Shown here: positions 38,801 through 53,800 of the stretch, piece by piece
Layout: each line of letters opens with the position of its first letter
Numbering within the stretch: the first letter of the stretch is position 1
NCBI GenBank assembly: GCA_014843695.1
Contig: CM026395.1
Location: forward strand, 49,396,557 to 49,460,556
Length of the DNA stretch: 64,000 nt
Source: Archivesica marissinica
Lineage: Eukaryota; Mollusca; Bivalvia; Venerida; Vesicomyidae
Direction: 5' to 3'
The notes under the pieces: generated by a model
What the model was told of the DNA's origin: nothing
Databases searched by the model: none
Seen by the model: only the letters and a program-made list of their open reading frames with translations
Program-made: the position numbers and the translations under genes

Positions 38801-41800
38801 AAATGTTTTCTTCTTTTTTTTATCAGCAAGTAATATTATTTTTTAAAAAGGATCTTTCTTCGTACTATAGTCTGACAGCTGTGTTAGTGGTAACCTCCAT
38901 TAAGCAGCCAACCTGTATTAAGCAGCCAGTTTCAAGATTCCCTATATGTTGTTTTACTATACATTTGACCTCTATTAAGCAGCCACCTGTGTTAAGCAGC
39001 CACTTTCTCTGACTCCCTTGACTGGCTGTTTAACACAGGTTTGACTGTATTTATTTTCATAATTCTCAAACATCTTCAATTGTAAAATGCACATTTATTT
39101 TTTATTTTTTATTATTGAATATATTTATTTTGTTATTTAAACACATTTCACAAAATTATACATTTAACAGTTTGATAATAACAGAAATTATTTGCAAATG
39201 TGTACATATTTATCAAATGTGGTCAAGTTACAAAAATATTTAAATCTATCATTCTCTCTTTCTCCCTCACATACATAGCCTCGTATTCACACTTACATCC
39301 CCCATTCACTCACACAACCAACGCCCACGCACGCATTCAAACCCAGCAAGTACAGACATATAGGACGTAGCTGTATATATTTTTTAAGGAATAAATATGC
39401 ATGTTGGACAGGAGGCATCTTTTTTTTCACTCACTTTTTTTTCACTGTGTGTGTGTTATCATTTTTGGTATTTGTCAGTTATGTTAGGGGTATATTTTTC
39501 CATTTTTTATTATGTTTTTCTATTTTATCTCCTGTAAAGGCGATATGTTGTTCTATGTTTATTCTACTCTTTAAGTAATTTTTAAAGACTGGTAAATTTG
39601 GTAACGTTTTTCTAAACTTATTTATGAAGATATAATACTTTGCTAAGAGCAATATAAAGTTTTTGGCATCAGCGTGATTTGTCTTGTCTGTGTGTAAGAA
39701 ACAAACTAATTCATAATTTATACAGAAATCAAATCCTTGTTGCTTGAAATAGTTACACAAATCATTCCAAAATGTTTGGATTGGCAAGCACTCCCAAAAC
39801 AAATGCTCTATGCTTTCGGTATACATAGAACAAAAGTCACATAGATTGCAATTTACTATATGTTTGTTTCATTAATAACTTGTTTGTTGGAATCGCTCTA
39901 TGTAGAAATTTGAACTGAAAGTTCCTAAGTTTTGTGTCAATAGTAGATGTAAATGTGTTGCTGTAAATAGTTGTCCAATTAAATGTACTGTTTGATATGA
40001 CTGTTTCCCATTTACTATGCGATGTTACTGGACTAGTTGCCTCATGTTTCAATTGGAACTGATATAGGTATTTGTTTACTCTGTTTGTTTATGAATTCAT
40101 TTAGTGTTCTTGCATGTTGAGGTTCGATGTATACTTGTTCCAGAGATATTTTAATTTTGAAATGGTTAGGTATGCTTGCTATTAGTGAATTATATTTAAG
40201 AAAATCATTTATATGTATATCATATATGTTTGTTAGGTCCGTAAACGAGTAGAATGTATTTTTTCTGAAATCATATAAGTGTTCTAGATATTTAATTCCC
40301 TTGTTGTACCATGTTTTATAGTAAAATGTGTTATTATTATTTTGAATTAAACGATTATTCCATAATATTTCTTTGTTCGCGTTTGCTTGGTTGCTTACAA
40401 GTTTTATCTTATTCCATGACAGTATGATATCTGTCAAAAACGGTTTCCCTTTAAGTTTATTTTTGACATCATTTTCATTTATATTACATTCAAAGATTAA
40501 ATTTCCCCCAAAAGAAGACAGTAGTTGTGAACTGTATATCTGCTTTATAAACGATCTGTTATTAGTTTCTAATAAACGTTGTACCCAACTGCCTTTTGTG
40601 GCGTGCATAAACTTTTCAAAATCGATCATTTTAAGTCTCCCTTTACAGTAGTCTTGTTTGAGTGTTTCTCTTTTAATCTTATCCGGTTTTCCGTCCCAAA
40701 GGAATGTGTGTGTTACTTTTTCTATATGTTTAATTTCAGACTTGTGTAAATTTGGCAACATTGACATAGGGTAGATTAATTTTGGGAGTGCAAACGATTT
40801 AATTACAGTGACCTTTCCCAGTAACGTTAGTTTACGATGATGCCATTGCTTCAAACAGTTTTCAAAATCCCTGATTTTCGATTCTATGTTTTTTGTGTAA
40901 CAATATCGTGTTTCTGTATAAAATGTTATTCCTAAAGAATGTGCACTTTCTGATGTCCAGGTGAACTTTTTACCTTTTAGAAATTGTATGTCTGTTTCTT
41001 TTAATGAACTTAGAGCTGTGCATTTTTTATTGTTTAATTTTAGACCAGAAATATAGCTGTAATTGTCCAGAATGTGTATAAGTGTTTCAAATGATTTTCT
41101 CGAGCCATCCGTAACAAAGGTAGCATCGTCTGCAAAAAGAACATTTCTTATTTCCAAGTTATTAATCTTTATACCTTTTACATCCTTATTATTAGTAATA
41201 CAGTTAGACAATAATTCGATGCATATAATGAATAAATACGGCAATAAAGGACATCCTTGACGTACGCCCTTTTTAATGCTGAAAAAATTGGACATATGGC
41301 CATTACTAATGACACAGCTCTTAGCATCCTCGTAAAAAAGTTTGATCCATTGTATTAAAGTGTCATCAAAGTTAAAGTGTTTTAGAGTGTCGAATAAGAA
41401 GTTATGATTTAAGCTATCAAAGGCTTTTTCAAAATCTGAGAAGAATAATATTGATTCGTCCGGTTTATTCTCTAATTGTTCAAGAAGTTCTATAATTAGA
41501 CGAATATTTTCACCTATATAGCGGCCTTTCACAAATCCTGTTTGAGATTGATGAATAATTTTTGGAAGTACTTTTTTAATTCGGTTTGCAATAACTTTGG
41601 TAGCAATTTTGTAATCGATGTTCAATAAACTAATTGGTCTCCAGTTTTCTATGTATTTTGTATCTTTATTTCCTTTTGGCAACATTGTAATTATTCCTTG
41701 TTTTTGAAGTTCTGTAAGTTGTAGGTTTACATATGAAAAGTTAATTGAGTTTATGTAATATTGCTTAAGATCATTCCAGAATATTTTGAAAAATTCTGCA

Positions 41801-44800
41801 GTCAGACCGTCCGAGCCAGGACTTTTATTATTGTTCATGCTTTTTAGCGCTATAGCACATTCATCTTCTTTAATAGTATCACCTTTACATATTAGTGTTT
41901 CTTCTTCATCCAAAATATTCATATGTATGTCCATGAAGTTGTAATAAGATGGTTGTTGGTCTACATATCTGTATAATTTTTCAAAAAATTGCTTTTGTTT
42001 CTCTATAATTTCCGGTTGATTATTTATAATAATTCCGTTGACAATTAGCTGCGACATAACTTTTTTTTGTGAGTTTCGTTTTTCTAGGTTTGCAAATAAT
42101 TTACTGTTTTTTTCACCAAATTCAACTTGTGAGGCCTTTGATCGTATAATTATTCCATTTAGTCTATGTTCATATATATTGTCTAGGTTTTTTTTTAAAG
42201 TATCAAATGTTGTCTTAAGCTTATGTAATTTATTTTCTTCAGTTTCTTTCGATATTTCATTTTCTATTTCATTTATATGATTTTTTATATCATTTTCACT
42301 TTTAGTTTCTTCCTTTTTCTGTTTCGATGCATATTTGATTGTTTCATTCCGTATGTTACCTTTAATAACTTCCCAAATTGTATTTGGATTAGCTCCTTTA
42401 TTGATATTGGCAGTTTCAATAATAATTTTCCTTATTATTTCTTGGTAATCTTTCTGAAGGATAAGACTATTATTTAATTTGAAATATCCTCTTCCTTTTG
42501 GTTGATTAGATATATTGAGATTTATAATTACGATAGAATGGTCTGACTTTATACCTACTTTAATTTTACAATTGGTAGTTTTATTTAAAAGGTTATCAGA
42601 TATTAAAAACAGATCTAGTCTACAAAATATAGGAGGTTTATCGTTTGAATGCCAAGTAAATTGTGATTTCTCCTTATTAAGTACTCGCCATGCATCTACT
42701 AGTTGAAATTGGTTTATTATTGACTGTAATTTATTTCTACATTTTGTATGTGTGTTTTTCTGTCCGTTTTTCTTATCAATAGCTGGGTCCAGAACTACAT
42801 TATAATCGCCTCCAATTATTAGATTTTTTTCTTCGTTTTCCTTTAGAAACTGGTTTAATTTTTCAAAAAATATTGTTTCATCTTTGTTTGGACCATACAT
42901 ATTCATCATAAGAAAAGATTCATCGTGATATTCAAATTCCATTGCTATTAGCCTTCCACATATTATTTCAGTGTACTTTATAGATTTAAGATTGAGTTGT
43001 TCGGCCACTAGAATGCATACGCCTGCGCTGTTGCTTTTGTTGCCACTAAAATATGCTTCCGTACCCCAGTCGTCTTTCCATTTTTTAGCATCATTTGGAT
43101 TGTAATGTGTTTCTTGTAAAATACAAATATCAAAATTCTTGTCTTTCAACCATGCAAAAATTTGTTTTCGCTTTAAAATATTCCCTAATCCCCTAACATT
43201 AAACGTGCAAATTTTCAAACTCATGTTATAGCTGTTTTTAGGTATTTCAACAATTTTTGTGAAAAAAGAAGCCTCCTACCAGAATGCATGATAATGTAAG
43301 TTAAGTATATACTTTTTATATACATAGTATGTAATAGAAGGTCCACGTAGACTGATGTATGTATGTTTATATCATTTTTGCAGTTTTGTTATCACAAGAG
43401 CTATTAGGAAATATCGCTCTCGACTGTCCGATGCAGTAACAATACATTGCATTAACAAATAGAGTATAATTAGAAAACAATATAAACGACTGGCATAGAG
43501 TGCACCGGACAGTTGCAATACAAAATATCCTTCCATTATTTAAGGATGTCCAATGCTAAGTCGTCATGTTATGTTTGGCTTAAAGCTGTATTACTGTTAA
43601 AGAGAGGTTGGGGTGTAAACGAGTTTCCTGTACTACATGACACTTGTTTCACCAAAACCAGCTAAAAGTCATGTACACATATTAAGTTCATGGTGTCATA
43701 GTGCCGACCAAACAAAAACAAAACCCCCAACCCAGTCAAAAACCGGACTACATGTAACCCAACCGTGCCCAAGCACGTCAAAGCACAGCGGATGGACTTC
43801 CCCTACACATAATGAGAGCAGCACTGGTCCTGCAACGTATACAACCGCAGGATAGCAATTTGTCTAAACTTGTGATAGTCAGTTTGAACAGTAATATAAC
43901 TTTAAGTTTGTAATGATGACTAAGTTTATCTAAGGATGTATTGGTTTTCCTGACATATATATAGTTACGCATGTATCCAGTAATATACAGTCAAACCCGC
44001 CTCAAGCAGCCAGCCAAGGGAACCACAGAAAGCGGCCACTCAGCACAGGCGACTGCCCAACAGAGGCCAAATATATAATAAAACAACACATTGGGAATCT
44101 CGAAACTGGCTGCTTAATACAGGTTGGCTGCTTAATGGAGGTGATCACTAACACATGTTTAACTGTAGAGAACAAATTGAATACAAGGAGAAATATCTCT
44201 CGGCACAAATCCCTTAATTTTACTTATTCCACCAGACTATTTCAAATACATGTGTATATATACACACACATACATATATATACACATATACACACGTACA
44301 TACATATATATATATACACATCTATACACATACACGCATGCATGCATGCATACATGCATACACACATATACCGTACATATATATATACCCATCATGCACA
44401 CATACACATGCATGCACGCATGTATACACACATATACCGTACATATATTTACCCATCATGCACATATACACATACATACATACATACATACATGCATGCA
44501 CGCACGCATACACACATATATATACCCATCATGCATATATACACATACATACATACACGCATGCACGCATGCATACACACATATACCGTACATATATATA
44601 CCCATCATGCACACATACATACATACATGCATGCACGCACGCATACACACATATACCGTACATATATATACCCATCATGCACACATACACATACATACAT
44701 ACATACAAATAAAATGCACATTTCAGTCATTCAACAACTCGATATCCATATTCCAAGTCTTCCCTTCCAAAATTCAATCATGTTTATCTGTTACTGGTTA

Positions 44801-47800
44801 ATTAGTTTAAACATATTTATTTTCTGTCAATACATGATAATTTACAACAACTGATATAAGGAATTGAACAGAAAGCTGTATAGTTTACGATTGTCCTCAC
44901 CCTATTGGTTAATTGAATGATATACAAAGATTTGATTAATCCCATGGCATAAATAATCACAACTAAACTAACACCTATACAGCCACAAACAGGACCGCAA
45001 TTTAATCATGTCCGCCGAGGATCATGGGTAGTAATCGCTGAGAATCATGGGTAATATCCAAGAACAGTAATCAACAGACAATCTTGTTTCTTGAGAGAAG
45101 AGTATGGATGTAAGTCTTATCTGTAAGGTGTATCATGTAGATGACACATAGTAATTAACCCATTCAACACCAAGTAACTGACATGGACTGGACCATCATA
45201 TTGCTAGACCAATAAATTAATAAGAAAAATACATTTGGACCAGTTCATTTATTAAAATGGATAATTTTGTCCAAAAATAGTATTACTGGCAAAAATATTG
45301 CAGATTGCAGATCCTGATGAGACGGATCATCACTAGCCGGCTCATCTGGATCAACACTTTTTGTAATCCTATTTAGATATCTGTAGTATGGTTTAATGCA
45401 TTTTCATGCATTTTCATACTATAACATGTACATACAATTTTGAACATAAAAATAATAAAACTAAAAATTCCAGGTAAGTTTAATTAATATGTAATAATTA
45501 GAAATAATATTTGAGCTGCACCATGACAAAACAAACATAGCACAAGTCAAGAACTACTAATGTTAGAAAGATAAACTTGGTAACATTGTAGTTTTATAAA
45601 TATTATGAAATACCATTATGTTTCAAATCACAATCGGCGAAGACAGGGTTAGGGCGAATATTTTGCCCATGTCGCTATCTAGAATGAGCTGTGCATGTTA
45701 CGATCGACACAATGGAATCATAGTGGGTACAGTGAACTTCCAGCAATCTCTACGGAGGTTGGATAGACATGATACATGTACATTGATCATGAAAGTAAAT
45801 GGCTGACATATGTATGGAGATATAGTTACATATAAACATATATCTCTACGGAGATTGGATAGACATGATTTATGTGCATCCAGTGATTAACCCTTTCAAC
45901 CCCAAGTAACTGACATGGACTGGTGCATGCTATTTTTAGACCAATAAATTAATAAGAAAATTACATTTGGACCAGTTCATTTATCAAAATGGGTAATTTT
46001 ATCTAAAAATAGTAATAATTATTACTGGCAAAAAAGTGCAGATCCTGATGAGACGGCTCATTACGAGCCAGCTCATCTGGATCTACACTTTTCATAAGCC
46101 TATTTAGAGGCCTGTGGGGTTGAAAGGGTTAAGATAGATGGCTGCGATATGTATGGAGATATAGTTACATATAAACATATATCTCTACGGAGATTGGATA
46201 GACATGATTTATGTGCATCCAGTGATTAAGATAGATGGCTGCGATATGTATGGAGATAAGAGTAGCATGTAAGCCTACGTTTCTACGTTAACGATAGAGA
46301 CAGTAACGAAATATACAATTGGCAGTAATCTTGTGACAATTGGCAGTAATCTTGTGACAATTGGCAGTAATCTGGGTATTAGGGTTAGGGCTAAATTTGA
46401 TCTTCAATTGAAGAGTATTCTACTGTTCAGCTTTAGTTTACTGCCACCTATTTTGTGGGATTACTGCCTCTATCCCTAACCACGTTTCTATATGGGAAAT
46501 ACTTACTGTGTAGCATATAAGCTTACGTTTCTATGTGGGAAATACTTACTGTGTAGTATATAAGCTTACGTTTCTATGTGGGAAATACTTACTGTGTAGC
46601 ATATAAGCTTACGTTTCTATGTGGGAAATACTTACTGTGTAGCATATAAGCTTACGTTTCTATGTGGGAAATACTTACTGTGTAGCATATAAGCTTACGT
46701 TTCTATGTGGGAAATACTTACTGTGTAGCATATAAGCTTACGTTTCTATGTGGGAAATACTTACTGTGTAGCATATAAGCTTACGTTTCTATGTGGGAAA
46801 TACTTACTGTGTAGCATATAAGCTTACGTTTCTATGTGGGAAATACTTACTGTGTAGCATATAAGCTTACGTTTCTATGTGGGAAATACTTACTGTGTAG
46901 CATATAAGCTTACGTTTCTATGTGGGAAATACTTACTGTGTAGCATATAAGCTTACGTTTCTATGTGGGAAATACTTACTGTGTAGCATATAAGCTTACG
47001 TTTCTATGTGGGAAATACTTACTGTGTAGCATATAAGCTTACGTTTCTATGTGGGAAATACTTACTGTGTAGCATATAAGCTTACGTTTCTATGTGGGAA
47101 ATACTTACTGTGTAGCATATAAGCTTACGTTTCTATGTGGGAAATACTTACTGTGTAGCATATAAGCTTACGTTTCTATGTGGGAAATACTTACTGTGTA
47201 GCATATAAGCTTACGTTTCTATGTGGGAAATACTTACTGTGTAGCATATAAGCTTACGTTTCTATGTGGGAAATACTTACTGTGTAGCATATAAGCTTAC
47301 GTTTCTATGTGGGAAATACTTACTGTGTAGCATATAAGCTTACGTTTCTATGTGGGAAATACTTACTGTGTAGCATATAAGCTTACGTTTCTATGTGGGA
47401 AATACTTACTGTGTAGCATATAAGCTTACGTTTCTATGTGGGAAATACTTACTGTGTAGCATATAAGCTTACGTTTCTATGTGGGAAATACTTACTGTGT
47501 AGCATATAAGCTTACGTTTCTATGTGGGAAATACTTACTGTGTAGCATATAAGCTTACGTTTCTATGTGGGAAATACTTACTGTGTAGCATATAAGCTTA
47601 CGTTTCTATGTGGGAAAGGCTTAATACTTACTGTGTAGCATATAAGCTTACGTTTCTATGTGGGAAATACTTACTGTGTAGCATATAAGCTTACGTTTCT
47701 ATGTGGGAAATACTTACTGTGTAGCATATAAGCTTACGTTTCTATGTGGGAAATACTTACTGTGTAGCATATAAGCTTACGTTTCTATGTGGGAAATACT

Positions 47801-50800
47801 TACTGTGTAGCATATAAGCTTACGTTTCTATGTGGGAAATACTTACTGTGTAGCATATAAGCTTACGTTTCTATGTGGGAAAGGCTTAATACTTACTGTG
47901 TAGCATATAAGCTTACGTTTCTAATGTGGGAAATACTTACTGTGTTACTGTGTAGCATATAGGCTTACGTTTCTATGTGGGAAAAGCTTAATAGTTAATG
48001 TGTAGCATATAAGCTTACGTTTCTATGTGGGAAATACTTACTGTGTAGCATATAAGCTTACGTTTCTATGTGGGAAATACTTACTGTGTAGCATATAAGC
48101 TTACGTTTCTATGTGGGAAATACTTACTGTGTAGCATATAAGCTTACGTTTCTATGTGGGAAATACTTACTGTGTAGCATATAAGCTTACGTTTCTATGT
48201 GGGAAATACTTACTGTGTAGCATATAAGCTTACGTTTCTATGTGGGAAATACTTACTGTGTAGCATATAAGCTTACGTTTCTATGTGGGAAATACTTACT
48301 GTGTAGCATATAAGCTTACGTTTCTATGTGGAAATACTTACTGTGTAGCATATAAGCTTACGTTTCTATGTGGGAAATACTTACTGTGTAGCATATAAGC
48401 TTACGTTTCTATGTGGGAAATACTTACTGTGTAGCATATAAGCTTACGTTTCTATGTGGGAAATACTTACTGTGTAGCATATAAGCTTACGTTTCTATGT
48501 GGGAAATACTTACTGTGTAGCATATAAGCTTACGTTTCTATGTGGGAAATACTTACTGTGTAGCATATAAGCTTACGTTTCTATGTGGGAAATACTTACT
48601 GTGTAGCATATAAGCTTACGTTTCTATGTGGGAAATACTTACTGTGTAGCATATAAGCTTACGTTTCTATATGGGAAATACTTACTGTGTAGCATATAAG
48701 CTTACGTTTCTATGTGGGAAATACTTACTGTGTAGCATATAAGCTTACGTTTCTATTTGGGAAATACTTACTGTGTAGCATATAAGCTTACGTTTCTATG
48801 TGGGAAATACTTACTGTGTAGCATATAAGCTTACGTTTCTATGTGGGAAATACTTACTGTGTAGCATATAAGCTTACGTTTCTATGTGGGAAATACTNNN
48901 NNNNNNNNNNNNNNNNNNNNNNNNNNNNNNNNNNNNNNNNNNNNNNNNNNNNNNNNNNNNNNNNNNNNNNNNNNNNNNNNNNNNNNNNNNNNNNNNNNNN
49001 NNNNNNNNNNNNNNNNNNNNNNNNNNNNNNNNNNNNNNNNNNNNNNNNNNNNNNNNNNNNNNNNNNNNNNNNNNNNNNNNNNNNNNNNNNNNNNNNNNNN
49101 NNNNNNNNNNNNNNNNNNNNNNNNNNNNNNNNNNNNNNNNNNNNNNNNNNNNNNNNNNNNNNNNNNNNNNNNNNNNNNNNNNNNNNNNNNNNNNNNNNNN
49201 NNNNNNNNNNNNNNNNNNNNNNNNNNNNNNNNNNNNNNNNNNNNNNNNNNNNNNNNNNNNNNNNNNNNNNNNNNNNNNNNNNNNNNNNNNNNNNNNNNNN
49301 NNNNNNNNNNNNNNNNNNNNNNNNNNNNNNNNNNNNNNNNNNNNNNNNNNNNNNNNNNNNNNNNNNNNNNNNNNNNNNNNNNNNNNNNNNNNNNNNNNNN
49401 NNNNNNNNNNNNNNNNNNNNNNNNNNNNNNNNNNNNNNNNNNNNNNNNNNNNNNNNNNNNNNNNNNNNNNNNNNNNNNNNNNNNNNNNNNNNNNNNNNNN
49501 NNNNNNNNNNNNNNNNNNNNNNNNNNNNNNNNNNNNNNNNNNNNNNNNNNNNNNNNNNNNNNNNNNNNNNNNNNNNNNNNNNNNNNNNNNNNNNNNNNNN
49601 NNNNNNNNNNNNNNNNNNNNNNNNNNNNNNNNNNNNNNNNNNNNNNNNNNNNNNNNNNNNNNNNNNNNNNNNNNNNNNNNNNNNNNNNNNNNNNNNNNNN
49701 NNNNNNNNNNNNNNNNNNNNNNNNNNNNNNNNNNNNNNNNNNNNNNNNNNNNNNNNNNNNNNNNNNNNNNNNNNNNNNNNNNNNNNNNNNNNNNNNNNNN
49801 NNNNNNNNNNNNNNNNNNNNNNNNNNNNNNNNNNNNNNNNNNNNNNNNNNNNNNNNNNNNNNNNNNNNNNNNNNNNNNNNNNNNNNNNNNNNNNNNNTGT
49901 AGCATATAAGCTTATGTTTCTATGTGGGAAATACTTATGTGTAGCATATAAGCTTACGTTTCTATGTGGGAAATACTTACTGTGTAGCATATAAGCTTAC
50001 GTTTCTATGTGGGAAATACTTACTGTGTAGCATATAAGCTTATGTTTCTATATGGGAAATACTTACTGTGTAGCATATAAGCTTACGTTTCTATGTGGGA
50101 AATACTTACTGTGTAGCATATAAGCTTACGTTTCTATGTGGGAAATACTTACTGTGTAGCATATAAGCTTACGTTTCTATGTGGGAAATACTTACTGTGT
50201 AGCATATAAGCTTACGTTTCTATGTGGGAAATACTTACTGTGTAGCATATAAGCTTACGTTTCTATGTGGGAAATACTTACTGTGTAGCATATAAGCTTA
50301 CGTTTCTATGTGGGAAATACTTACTGTGTAGCATATAAGCTTACGTTTCTATGTGGGAAATACTTACTGTGTAGCATATAAGCTTACGTTTCTATGTGGG
50401 AAATACTTACTGTGTAGCATATAAGCTTATGTTTCTATGTGGGAAATACTTACTGTGTAGCATATAAGCTTACGTTTCTATGTGGGAAATACTTACTGTG
50501 TAGCATATAAGCTTACGTTTCTATGTGGGAAATACTTACTGTGTAGCATATAAGCTTATGTTTCTATGTGGGAAATACTTACTGTGTAGCATATAAGCTT
50601 ACGTTTCTATGTGGGAAATACTTACTGTGTAGCATATAAGCTTACGTTTCTATGTGGGAAATACTTACTGTGTAGCATATAAGCTTACGTTTCTATGTGG
50701 GAAATACTTACTGTGTAGCATATAAGCTTACGTTTCTATGTGGGAAATACTTACTGTGTAGCATATAAGCTTACGTTTCTATGTGGGAAATACTTACTGT

Positions 50801-53800
50801 GTAGCATATAAGCTTACGTTTCTATGTGGGAAATACTTACTGTGTAGCATATAAGCTTACGTTTCTATGTGGGAAATACTTACTGTGTAGCATATAAGCT
50901 TACGTTTCTATGTGGGAAATACTTACTGTGTAGCATATAAGCTTATGTTTCTATGTGGGAAATACTTACTGTGTAGCATATAAGCTTACGTTTCTATGTG
51001 GGAAATACTTACTGTGTAGCATATAAGCTTACGTTTCTATGTGGGAAATACTTACTGTGTAGCATATAAGCTTACGTTTCTATGTGGGAAATACTTACTG
51101 TGTAGCATATAAGCTTACGTTTCTATGTGGGAAATACTTACTGTGTAGCATATAAGCTTACGTTTCTATGTGGGAAATACTTACTGTGTAGCATATAAGC
51201 TTATGTTTCTATGTGGGAAATACTTACTGTGTAGCATATAAGCTTACGTTTCTATGTGGGAAATACTTACTGTGTAGCATATAAGCTTACGTTTCTATGT
51301 GGGAAATACTTACTGTGTAGCATATAAGCTTACGTTTCTATGTGGGAAATACTTACTGTGTAGCATATAAGCTTACGTTTCTATGTGGGAAATACTTACT
51401 GTGTAGCATATAAGCTTACGTTTCTATGTGGGAAATACTTACTGTGTAGCATATAAGCTTACGTTTCTATGTGGGAAATACTTACTGTGTAGCATATAAG
51501 CTTATGTTTCTATATGGGAAATACTTACTGTGTAGCATATAAGCTTACGTTTCTATGTGGGAAATACTTACTGTGTAGCATATAAGCTTATGTTTCTATA
51601 TGGGAAATACTTACTGTGTAGCATATAAGCTTACGTTTCTATGTGGGAAATACTTACTGTGTAGCATATAAGCTTACGTTTCTATGTGGGAAAGGCTTAA
51701 TACTTATTGTGTAGCATATAAGCTTATGTTTCTATGTGGGAAATACTTACTGTGTAGCATATAAGCTTACGTTTCTATGTGGGAAATACTTACTGTGTAG
51801 CATATAAGCTTACGTTTCTATGTGGGAAAGGCTTAATACTTATTGTGTAGCATATAAGCTTATGTTTCTATGTGGGAAATACTTACTGTGTAGCATATAA
51901 GCTTACGTTTCTATGTGGGAAATACTTACTGTGTAGCATATAAGCTTACGTTTCTATGTGGGAAATACTTACTGTGTAGCATATAAGCTTACGTTTCTAT
52001 GTGGGAAATAGTTACTGTGTAGCATATAAGCTTACGTTTCTATGTGGGAAAGGCTAATACTTACTGTGTAGCATATAAGCTTACGTTTCTATGTGGGAAA
52101 TACTTACTGTGTAGCATATAAGCTTACGTTTCTATGTGGGAAATACTTACTGTGTAGCATATAAGCTTACGTTTCTATGTGGGAAATACTTACTGTGTAG
52201 CATATAAGCTTACGTTTCTATGTGGGAAATACTTACTGTGTAGCATATAAGCTTACGTTTCTATATGGGAAATACTTACTGTGTAGCATATAAGCTTACG
52301 TTTCTATGTGGGAAATACTTACTGTGTAGCATATAAGCTTACGTTTCTATGTGGGAAATACTTACTGTGTAGCATATAAGCTTACGTTTCTATGTGGGAA
52401 ATACTTACTGTGTAGCATATAAGCTTACGTTTCTATGTGGGAAATACTTACTGTGTAGCATATAAGCTTACGTTTCTATGTGGGAAATACTTACTGTGTA
52501 GCATATAAGCTTACGTTTCTATGTGGGAAATACTTACTGTGTAGCATATAAGCTTACGTTTCTATGTGGGAAATACTTACTGTGTAGCATATAAGCTTAG
52601 TTTCTATGTGGGAAATACTTACTGTGTAGCATATAAGCTTACGTTTCTATGTGGGAAATACTTACTGTGTAGCATATAAGCTTACGTTTCTATGTGGGAA
52701 ATACTTACTGTGTAGCATATAAGCTTACGTTTCTATGTGGGAAATACTTACTGTGTAGCATATAAGCTTACGTTTCTATGTGGGAAATACTTACTGTGTA
52801 GCATATAAGCTTACGTTTCTATGTGGGAAATACTTACTGTGTAGCATATAAGCTTACGTTTCTATGTGGGAAATACTTACTGTGTAGCATATAAGCTTAC
52901 GTTTCTATGTGGGAAATACTTACTGTGTAGCATATAAGCTTACGTTTCTATGTGGGAAATACTTACTGTGTAGCATATAAGCTTACGTTTCTATGTGGGA
53001 AATACTTACTGTGTAGCATATAAGCTTACGTTTCTATGTGGGAAATACTTACTGTGTAGCATATAAGCTTACGTTTCTATGTGGGAAATACTTACTGTGT
53101 AGCATATAAGCTTACGTTTCTATGTGGGAAATACTTACTGTGTAGCATATAAGCTTACGTTTCTATATGGGAAATACTTACTGTGTAGCATATAAGCTTA
53201 CGTTTCTATGTGGGAAATACTTACTGTGTAGCATATAAGCTTACGTTTCTATGTGGGAAATACTTACTGTGTAGCATATAAGCTTACGTTTCTATGTGGG
53301 AAATACTTACTGTGTAGCATATAAGCTTACGTTTCTATGTGGGAAATACTTACTGTGTAGCATATAAGCTTACGTTTCTATGTGGGAAAGGCTTAATACT
53401 TATTGTGTAGCATATAAGCTTTTCTATGTGGGAAATACTTACTGTGTAGCATATAAGCTTACGTTTCTATGTGGGAAATACTTACTGTGTAGCATATAAG
53501 CTTACGTTTCTATGTGGGAAATACTTACTGTGTAGCATATAAGCTTACGTTTCTATGTGGGAAATACTTACTGTGTAGCATATAAGCTTACGTTTCTATG
53601 TGGGAAATACTTACTGTGTAGCATATAAGCTTATGTTTCTATATGGGAAATACTTACTGTGTAGCATATAAGCTTACGTTTCTATGTGGGAAATACTTAC
53701 TGTGTAGCATATAAGCTTACGTTTCTATGTGGGAAAGGCTTAATACTTATTGTGTAGCATATAAGCTTATGTTTCTATGTGGGAAATACTTACTGTGTAG

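Larger units (their letters stand above)
39090..43240 (-). mobile_element. LINE (L1/Tx1 group) insertion in intron 2
   Basis: It spans the ORF2 pieces and a T-rich 3' region with long T and TTTATTTTTTATT runs at 39090-39440. The 3' end abuts MITE F at 39047. The 5' limit is not defined, and no clear target duplication was found by eye. Confidence 0.75.

Noticed and set aside
48843..49994. Open frames across the N gap
   Set aside because: They consist almost entirely of undetermined bases.
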